64,000 nucleotides of DNA from Nocardia kruczakiae NBRC 101016 (GTDB taxonomy: Bacteria > Actinomycetota > Actinomycetes > Mycobacteriales > Mycobacteriaceae), in contig NZ_BDBL01000030.1 in the NCBI RefSeq assembly GCF_001612965.1, forward strand, positions 61,120 to 125,119, in the 5' to 3' direction. The translations under genes and the position numbers were made by a program. Of this stretch, positions 58,477 to 64,000 are shown one piece after another; position 1 is the first letter of the stretch; each line of letters starts with the position of its first letter. The notes below the pieces were generated by a model. That model was not told the origin of the DNA. It did not search any database and saw only the letters and a program-made list of their open reading frames with translations.

Positions 58477-59397
58477 TCAGGCCGGATGCGCGGCGGTGAG
58501 ACGTTCGGCGCACTCCCACACGTCGCGTTCGCGCGCCGGATCGTAGGACTCCGGTGACGATGCGGCGACCCGGTAGCGATCGATGTAGCTACCGGAATCG
58601 GCCGGAACCGATCCGGTGACCACCTCGGCGAGGCGCCGGCCCGCCGTCCTCGGCGTGCTCGCCAGCGGCGTCCAGGTGAGCGCGGGTGCGAGGCGGCGGA
58701 CGGCGAAGCGCTCCAACGGCCCGGCGTTGCGGGTCAATCCGGTGCCGGGGACGAAACCCGGGTTGTAGGAGAAAATGTCGATTCCGGCCGGAAGCCGGCG
58801 CGCGTATTCGTGGACCAGGTAGATCATGGCCAGCTTGCTCGTCGAGTACGCGGTGCGGCCCGCGGCCGTACTCGACGGATCGGCGAAGGCGCCGGGGTGG
58901 GCCAGCACATCGGGGGAGTGCCATACCGGGCCGGGCACCATGCCCAGGTTGTGCCGCAGATCGCCGAAATGGGTGTCGCTGACGGTGATCACGATGCGCG
59001 AGGGCACCACGAAGCGGTCGCCGAGCAGGCGCAGCAGCAGATGGTTGGCCACGACGTTGACGGCGAAGGTGGCCTCGAGTCCGTCCTCGGTCGCGATGGT
59101 CGCCTCGGTGTACTGCATCCCGGCATTGCCGACGAATCCGGCCAGCGGCGGTACCTCGCCCCGATCGAGCAGTTCGTGGATCCGCCGCGCCGCCGAGCGA
59201 ATACCGGTCAGCGAGGCGAGGTCGGCCTCCACATGCGAGGCCGCGTAACCCGCACCGGACAGTTCCGCGCACACCTGCGGTCCGGACTCGCCGCGTGCCA
59301 GCACCAGGAGTCGCGTATCCGGTGCGGTGCGCAGGATCTCCCGGGCGGCGATCCGGCCGATTCCCCGGGTCGCACCGGTCATCACGAGGGTGTGCAT
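58477..59397 (-). CDS. SDR oxidoreductase (retinol-dehydrogenase-like)
   Basis: A 306-residue SDR. MTGATRGIGRIAAREIL at about residue 6 is the cofactor motif, GNAGMQYTEA near 87 and the active site is AYSTSKLAM (Tyr-x3-Lys) near 174. The order with a long loop FGDLRHNLGMVPGPVW near 138 is like the RDH/protochlorophyllide group. ATG at 59397. It probably reduces an aldehyde or ketone. It is separate from the F420 gene by 49 bp on the same strand and may be cotranscribed. Confidence 0.86.
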   Translation of the reverse strand: MHTLVMTGATRGIGRIAAREILRTAPDTRLLVLARGESGPQVCAELSGAGYAASHVEADLASLTGIRSAARRIHELLDRGEVPPLAGFVGNAGMQYTEATIATEDGLEATFAVNVVANHLLLRLLGDRFVVPSRIVITVSDTHFGDLRHNLGMVPGPVWHSPDVLAHPGAFADPSSTAAGRTAYSTSKLAMIYLVHEYARRLPAGIDIFSYNPGFVPGTGLTRNAGPLERFAVRRLAPALTWTPLASTPRTAGRRLAEVVTGSVPADSGSYIDRYRVAASSPESYDPARERDVWECAERLTAAHPA

Positions 59398-59477
59398 GTC
59401 ACGACGGTAACCCGCGCGCGGTCCGCACGCCCGTCGTGCGAATGGTGCAACCGTGCCGGGCGAACGGCGCAGCCGGG

Positions 59478-60746
59478 TCAGGCGAACGGGCTCTGCAGCG
59501 GCGGGGACGGCGGGAAGGTGACCGGCAGTGCGGCCAGTGCGTGGTTGAACGGGCCTGGGCGCCACTGCAATTCCGTCACCGGAACCGCCAGCTCGATATC
59601 GGGCAGCGCGTCCAGGAGCTGATCCACGGTGTCCTGGGCGATCAGGTACGCGATCCGGCGGGCCGGGCAGGCGTGCGGCCCGGCGCCCAGCGACAGATGG
59701 GAGCGGTTGCCGTTGCGGTCGCCCTCGCGTACCTGCGGATCGTTGTTGCAGGCCGCGATGCCGATCAGCACGGGCTGATTCGCCGGTAACCACACATCGT
59801 CGATCAGCATCGGCTGGCGCGGGTAGCTCGCGCAATAGTTCGCCAGCGGCGGGTTGTTGAACAGCACCCAGTCCAGGGCATCGCGCGTGGTGAGTGTGCC
59901 GCCGAGCAGATTTCCGGAGAACCGCTCGTCGGTCATCATCAGCAGCAGGGCGTTGGCCACCAGATGCAGCTGCGGTTCGATACCCGCGCCGTACAGGCTC
60001 ACCAGCTGATTGATCACCTCCTCGTCGTCGAGGGCGCTCTCGTGCGCGATCAGCCGCGAGGTGATGTCGTCGCCGGGGTGGGCGCGCTTGCGCTCGGTAT
60101 GTTCCTGCAGGGCGGCCGCGAGCATCCGGTTGCCCGCCGCCGCGTCACCGGTGACGTCGAAGATGGGTGCCAGCCCGGCCGCGACCCGCTCGGCGATATC
60201 GGGTTCGATGCCCAGCATCGTGTTCAGGCTGGTGAACGCCAGCGGGCGAATGTACTGGGTCAGCAGGTCGGCACGGCCGTCGACGGTGAACGAGTTGATC
60301 AGCGGGATCGCGACCCGCTCGACGACGGTGTGCAGCGTGTGCAGGTCGACCCCGTCGATGGCGGCGACATTGGCCGCCCGGAACCGCGCATGGTCGGGCC
60401 CGCTGCTGCGCAACGCGTTCGGGCGCCAGCCGAGCATCGGCAGGATCGGGCTGTCCGCCGGTACGGTGCGCTGCCAGGCCCGCGGGTCGGCGGGAAAATG
60501 CTCGGGATCGTTGAGAATCCGCAGCGCGGCCTGATAACCGATCACCAGTGTCGCCGGCACGCCGGGAGCGAGTTCGACCGGAGCGAAGGAGCGGTGATGT
60601 GTGCGCATCCGCTCGTATCCGCCGCGCGGGTCGGCGGCGAATTCCTCGGTGTAGAGCCGAACACGCGGTCCGTCCGCGGCGATCGGTGAACTGTGCGCCA
60701 CGGGACACCTGTTCGACGGCGATTCCAGCGAATGCGGCGTGGTCAC
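59478..60746 (-). CDS. Cytochrome P450 lacking ExxR, CYP157-like
   Basis: A 422-residue P450. The heme loop LSLGAGPHACPARR has Cys360. The I-helix segment YGAGIEPQL has Pro258 where the oxygen-activating threonine normally sits. The K-helix segment reads ALDWVLFNNPP, giving Trp293 and Phe296 where the near-universal Glu and Arg of ExxR should be. CYP157 of Streptomyces is known to lack ExxR, and ANYCASYPRQP plus ACNNDP look similar to my recollection of that family. Activity may be altered or absent. The start is GTG at 60746 with GGAG before it. Confidence 0.85.
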   Translation of the reverse strand: MTTPHSLESPSNRCPVAHSSPIAADGPRVRLYTEEFAADPRGGYERMRTHHRSFAPVELAPGVPATLVIGYQAALRILNDPEHFPADPRAWQRTVPADSPILPMLGWRPNALRSSGPDHARFRAANVAAIDGVDLHTLHTVVERVAIPLINSFTVDGRADLLTQYIRPLAFTSLNTMLGIEPDIAERVAAGLAPIFDVTGDAAAGNRMLAAALQEHTERKRAHPGDDITSRLIAHESALDDEEVINQLVSLYGAGIEPQLHLVANALLLMMTDERFSGNLLGGTLTTRDALDWVLFNNPPLANYCASYPRQPMLIDDVWLPANQPVLIGIAACNNDPQVREGDRNGNRSHLSLGAGPHACPARRIAYLIAQDTVDQLLDALPDIELAVPVTELQWRPGPFNHALAALPVTFPPSPPLQSPFA

Positions 60747-60781
60747 GGAAGACAACTCCAAACGGTCGTGGTGGACGTCGA

Positions 60782-60858
60782 CGGCGGCAGCCGTCACCAG
60801 TCGTAACGCGGCGGCAGCCGTCACCAGTCGTAACGCGGCGGCAGCCGTCACCAGTCGT
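60782..60858. repeat. 27-bp tandem repeat, nearly three copies, before P450
   Basis: CGGCGGCAGCCGTCACCAGT plus CGTAACG is repeated exactly at 60782-60808 and 60809-60835, with a third copy of 23 bases ending at 60858. It begins 36 bases before the P450 start on the P450 (minus) strand side. The unit is a multiple of three and translates in one minus frame to a repeated LVTAAAALR, so it may be a leader peptide or, more likely, DNA-level repeated sites. Confidence 0.85.
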
Positions 60859-60936
60859 GATGCCAAAAGCGTTGGGCCGAACCATGATCTGAGGTCCGGG
60901 AGCCGATGATACCTACCCGTGTGCCGGTTGCGCAGC

Positions 60937-60976
60937 GGAAGCCGGGCATCGGCCGCAGGTCCGATGCCCGGCTTCC
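60937..60976. terminator. 16-bp perfect hairpin between P450 and pyruvate-oxidase-like genes
   Basis: GGAAGCCGGGCATCGG (60937-60952) and its exact complement (60961-60976) surround an 8-base loop. It is the strongest terminator-like structure in the window, without a U-run as usual in actinobacteria. It lies downstream of the TPP enzyme gene (ends 61188) and upstream of the P450, so it probably stops that transcript. Confidence 0.6.
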
Positions 60977-61036
60977 GGGCCAGTGATGTGGTAGTGGCTC
61001 TGTTGTTTCGTGGCCGGCCGTCGCAGACTGACCGAT

Positions 61037-61186
61037 ATGACAACTCTGCTGATCATCGCGGTCGTGGCGGCGGTGGCGGCCGCCCTGTTCGACACCGTGG
61101 CGCCCCGCGGTGACCGTGCGGAGTTCCGGTGCGCCCTACGGCACGCCAGGCATTCGCTGACCGATTGGGGCGCCGGCCGCGAATGA
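61037..61186 (+). CDS. Small membrane protein
   Basis: A 49-residue frame with one membrane helix at residues 2-20 (TTLLIIAVVAAVAAALFDT) and a short basic outer or inner end (RGDRAEFRCALRHARHSL). ATG at 61037; no strong ribosome-binding site. It ends 1 bp from the convergent TPP gene. Small single-helix proteins are common but seldom annotated; it may be spurious. Confidence 0.4.
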   Translation: MTTLLIIAVVAAVAAALFDTVAPRGDRAEFRCALRHARHSLTDWGAGRE

Positions 61187-61187
61187 C

Positions 61188-62993
61188 CTAGTCCTCGTCG
61201 CCCGAACGGCGCCCGGGCAGGAACTCCTGTGCCTTGGTCTTCATGCCCTGAGTGACCAGATGCCAGGCGTTGGGGTCGCCGCGCAGCACGGCCTCCGCGG
61301 TCGCCTTCATCTGATCCCAGGTGGCGTGCGGCGGGATCGGCGGAACCTCGGGATCGCAGCGCACGTCCAGCAGGATCGGGCGATCCGCGGTCAGCGCCCG
61401 TTCCCAGGCACCGGCCAACTGTTCCGGATCGTCGACCTCGATCGCCGCGAGGCCGAAGCAGCGCGCGGCGTCCGCATACGAAATGTCCGGAAGTGACTGC
61501 GAATCCTCGAATTTGGGCGAACCGCCCATGGACCGCAGCTCCCAGGTCACCTGGTTGAGGTCGTTGTTGTGGAAGACGCACACCACCAGTCGCTTATCGC
61601 TCCACTGCTCGGTGTAGCGGGCGATGGTGATCAGTTCGGCCAAACCGTTCATCTGCATGGCGCCGTCGCCGACGAGCGCGATCACCGGGCGATCCGGGTG
61701 GGCGAACTTCGCGCCGATCGCGTACGGCACACCGGGTCCCATGGTGGCCAGCGTGCCCGACAACGAGCCGCGCATGCTGCCGTGGAATTTCAGGCAGCGC
61801 GCGTACCAGTTGGTGGAGGAGCCGGAATCGGCGGTGACGATGGCGTTGTCCGGAATCTGTTGCGACAGTTCCCAGACCACCCGCATCGGATTCACCGGTT
61901 CGGCATCCAGCAACGCCTGCCGCTCCACGGTCTCCCACCAGCGCGCCACATTCGATTCGATCGTCTCCCGCCAGGACCGGTCGCTGACCGGCTTCAGCAG
62001 CGGAATGATCTCGGCCAGTGTGGCTTTCGCGTCTCCGACGAGGTTCACCTCGGTCGGATACCGCATGCCGATCATGGTGCCGTCGATATCGATCTGTACG
62101 GCGCGGGCCTGATCCAGCGGCGGCAGGAACTGGCTGTAGGGGAAGTTCGAACCGACGATGACCAGAGTGTCGCAATCACGCATCAGCTCGTAGCTGGGGC
62201 GGGTGCCGAGCAACCCGATCGGGCCCGTGACGAACGGCAGATCGTCGGGCAGCACATCCTTGCCGAGCAGCGCCTTGGCGACGCCGGCGCCGGTGATCTC
62301 GGCGAGTTCGGTCACCTCGCGCGCGGCCGAGCGGGCACCCTGGCCGACCAGGATCGCCACCTTGGAACCGGCGCCGATCACCTCCGCGGCGCGCTCGATC
62401 TCCGCGCGCGCCGGAACGACCACCGAATGCATCTCTGCGGGCGGGCTCGACGGCACCTGTTTGAATTCGTGCTGCGGCGGCTCGTAGGTCTCCTCCTGCA
62501 GATCCGCCGGAATGATCACCGCGGTGGGTGCGCGCCGGGTCCAGGCCGTGCGGAAGGCCCGGTCGAGGGCGTTGGGCAGCTGTTCGGCGACATTGACCTC
62601 GACGAGGTATTCGGAGGCCACGTCCTTGTACAGGCTCTGCAGGTCGATCTCCTGCTGGTAGCTGCCGCCCATCGCGCTGCGCGCGGTCTGTCCGATGATC
62701 GCCACCACCGGGACATGGTCGAGTTTGGCGTCGTAGAGGCCGTTGAGCAGATGGACCGCACCCGGACCGGAGGTGGCCATGCACACACCGACGTGCCCGC
62801 TGAATTTGGCGTAGCCGGTGGCCGAGAACGCCGCCATCTCCTCGTGCCGGGCCTGGACGAACGTCGGCCGGTCGTCGGTGCGGCCGAAAGCGGCGACGAG
62901 ACCGTTGATTCCGTCTCCGGGATAGGCGAAGACCTCCTTCACGCCCCACTCGTTGAGCCGGGCCACGACGTAGTCGGCAACCTGTTGCGCCAT
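61188..62993 (-). CDS. Pyruvate-oxidase-like TPP enzyme (PoxB type)
   Basis: A 601-residue thiamine-diphosphate enzyme. The Glu of the TPP site lies in VQARHEEMAAFSATGYAK near residue 50, SGPGAVHLLNGLYDAK near 76 is the acetolactate-synthase-family segment and the GDG-x-N motif runs GDGAMQMNGLAELITI to HNNDLNQVTW near 430-465. It matches pyruvate dehydrogenase (quinone)/pyruvate oxidase rather than acetolactate synthase, with a long C-terminal part. Function: pyruvate to acetate and CO2, electrons to FAD/quinone. Confidence 0.87.
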   Translation of the reverse strand: MAQQVADYVVARLNEWGVKEVFAYPGDGINGLVAAFGRTDDRPTFVQARHEEMAAFSATGYAKFSGHVGVCMATSGPGAVHLLNGLYDAKLDHVPVVAIIGQTARSAMGGSYQQEIDLQSLYKDVASEYLVEVNVAEQLPNALDRAFRTAWTRRAPTAVIIPADLQEETYEPPQHEFKQVPSSPPAEMHSVVVPARAEIERAAEVIGAGSKVAILVGQGARSAAREVTELAEITGAGVAKALLGKDVLPDDLPFVTGPIGLLGTRPSYELMRDCDTLVIVGSNFPYSQFLPPLDQARAVQIDIDGTMIGMRYPTEVNLVGDAKATLAEIIPLLKPVSDRSWRETIESNVARWWETVERQALLDAEPVNPMRVVWELSQQIPDNAIVTADSGSSTNWYARCLKFHGSMRGSLSGTLATMGPGVPYAIGAKFAHPDRPVIALVGDGAMQMNGLAELITIARYTEQWSDKRLVVCVFHNNDLNQVTWELRSMGGSPKFEDSQSLPDISYADAARCFGLAAIEVDDPEQLAGAWERALTADRPILLDVRCDPEVPPIPPHATWDQMKATAEAVLRGDPNAWHLVTQGMKTKAQEFLPGRRSGDED

Positions 62994-63062
62994 ATCTGTC
63001 CTGTCCTCTCCGTGTCGAGCCCGCGGGGATGCGCTGCGTGCCCCTGGTCGCCGGGCGGGTAC

Positions 63063-63087
63063 CCGCGGTTGCCGTGCTCAACCGCGG
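63063..63087. terminator. Hairpin after the SDR gene
   Basis: CCGCGGTTG (63063-63071) and CAACCGCGG (63079-63087) form a 9-bp stem with a 7-base loop, 23 bp after the SDR stop codon on the minus strand. It separates this gene from the pyruvate-oxidase-like gene downstream. Confidence 0.55.
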
Positions 63088-63109
63088 CCGGCGGGGGCGG
63101 ATTTCGTGG

Positions 63110-64000
63110 TCAGTGCCGGGCCATCCGGGCGACCGAACCGGCCACCGATTCGACACAGCGCGACATCCACGCCTGCGGACTGTGCCGGTGGGCCCGGCCG
63201 TCGAAGTCTCCGTGGGCGCCGAAGTCGTGGCCGTGTTCGTCGTCGAGCGGGCGCCACAGGTTGTCCGGCCGCTCGGTCTCGTCGGCGTCGGTCTGCTGCG
63301 AGTCGTAGCCGGTGCGGGCGAGATAGCGATCCAGCACCGCGGGCGCGAGGCGCTGGGCGACGACGGTGCCGACCGTGCTCGCCCCGACCCAGTACTGCTT
63401 GCGCTCGGGATGCTCGGCGGCGAAGGCGATGGTGTCGGCCACCACCTCGGGCTGGTAGATCGGCGGCACCGGCTGCGGCTTCTTCGGCAAACGTGAACGC
63501 ACCCACGAGAATTGGGGTGTATTGACCGCCGGTGCCTGCACGATCGTCACGTGCACGCCACTGCGCTCGTGCATCAACTCCACCCGCACCGCCTCGAGGA
63601 ATCCGTTGACCGCGTGCTTGGCGCCGCAGTAGGCCGATTGCAGCGGAATCGCGCGTTCGCCGAGCGCCGATCCGACCTGCACGATGGTGCCGCGATCGCG
63701 TGGGCGCATCCGGGCCAGCGCCACCATCACCCCGTGCACCGACCCGAGATAGGTCACCTCCGTGACACGGCGGAACTCCTCCGGCTCGATCTCGGTGAAG
63801 GGGGCGAAGACCGAGGTGAACGCCGAATTCACCCAGACGTCGATCGGACCCCACTGCTGCTCGACGCGGTCGGCGGCCGCCTCGACGGCGTCGTGGTCGG
63901 CGACGTCGGTCGGAATCGGCAAGGCCTCACCACCGGCCTGTTCGACGTCCTTCGCCGCGGCGTCCAGTCCGGCGCGCCCGCGGGCCAGCAGCGCCACGCG
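63110..64000 (-). CDS. SDR oxidoreductase, N-terminus outside window
   Basis: The frame is open to the window edge, with at least 297 codons. The visible part begins at the second strand (RVALLARGRAGLDAAA), so the TGxxxGIG cofactor motif lies beyond 64000. The NNAG site reads WVNSAFTS, the active site is AYCGAKHAVNG (Tyr-x3-Lys), and a C-terminal tail of about 100 residues follows, rich in Asp/His (DDEHGHDFGAHGDFDGRAH). Such long-tailed SDRs of unknown substrate are common in actinobacteria. It lies after the hairpin that separates it from the TPP gene. Confidence 0.82.
   Translation of the reverse strand, partial: RVALLARGRAGLDAAAKDVEQAGGEALPIPTDVADHDAVEAAADRVEQQWGPIDVWVNSAFTSVFAPFTEIEPEEFRRVTEVTYLGSVHGVMVALARMRPRDRGTIVQVGSALGERAIPLQSAYCGAKHAVNGFLEAVRVELMHERSGVHVTIVQAPAVNTPQFSWVRSRLPKKPQPVPPIYQPEVVADTIAFAAEHPERKQYWVGASTVGTVVAQRLAPAVLDRYLARTGYDSQQTDADETERPDNLWRPLDDEHGHDFGAHGDFDGRAHRHSPQAWMSRCVESVAGSVARMARH

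Noticed and set aside
60782..60858. Tandem repeats as a CRISPR array
   Set aside because: The units abut with no unique spacers and no cas genes are present.

Overview
The window is about 70% GC, densely coded, and reads as the chromosome of a mycolic-acid actinobacterium, most likely Nocardia or a close relative (Rhodococcus, Mycobacterium). The indications are the gene families: many TetR regulators, FadD/FadE/EchA-type CoA enzymes, an F420-type luciferase-like oxidoreductase, the remains of a mycofactocin-type SDR, a mycothiol/DinB-like protein, a mymA-like monooxygenase operon and a Tat-exported sterol oxidase. I see no rRNA, tRNA, CRISPR array, insertion sequence, phage gene or attachment site. 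Genus assignment is inference.

Layout. 1-10.2 kb holds mixed genes: the 3' end of an SCPx-type thiolase, an HSL-type hydrolase, a CGNR zinc-finger regulator divergent from an epoxide hydrolase across paired operators, a HIT protein, a secreted protein, an M3 oligopeptidase, a Nudix hydrolase, an NmrA/TetR divergent pair with a multi-arm operator, and a LysR stub.

10.4-36.1 kb is a large catabolic island of CoA-thioester chemistry. It has two acyl-CoA dehydrogenases (probable heteromer), two acyl-CoA ligases, two crotonases, a type III CoA transferase with its halves in reverse order, four amidohydrolase_2 proteins (one without acidic metal ligands), one amidohydrolase_3 enzyme, an alpha/beta hydrolase, a Rieske ferredoxin, a NuoF-like reductase with a 3Fe-4S-type ferredoxin, a methylmalonate-semialdehyde dehydrogenase, an SDR, a tandem-domain TetR regulator, and a two-subunit B12-dependent acyl-CoA mutase with an unusual active site. 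Related palindromes (TGAGAATCATATTCTCA type) lie before three of its transcription units, suggesting one regulon. The enzyme set suits activation, dehydrogenation, hydration, C-C cleavage or decarboxylation and carbon-skeleton rearrangement of a branched or alicyclic acid; the substrate cannot be read from sequence.

36.3-45.6 kb holds a PP2C-like phosphatase, a lone lycopene cyclase, a Pro-rich membrane protein, an SDR, two translationally coupled DUF1003 membrane proteins, a TetR remnant, a DinB-like protein, a haloacetate-dehalogenase-like hydrolase and a SARP-like (BTAD) regulator. 45.6-50.9 kb is a mymA-like operon (hydrolase, SDR, ferritin-like diiron protein, Baeyer-Villiger monooxygenase) followed by a MerR regulator. 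50.9-64 kb holds three TetR regulators around a cholesterol-oxidase-like enzyme whose isomerase glutamate is glutamine, a truncated mycofactocin-type SDR, an MFS exporter, an F420-type oxidoreductase, an SDR, a P450 without the ExxR motif preceded by 27-bp tandem repeats, a pyruvate-oxidase-like TPP enzyme, and an SDR cut by the window end.
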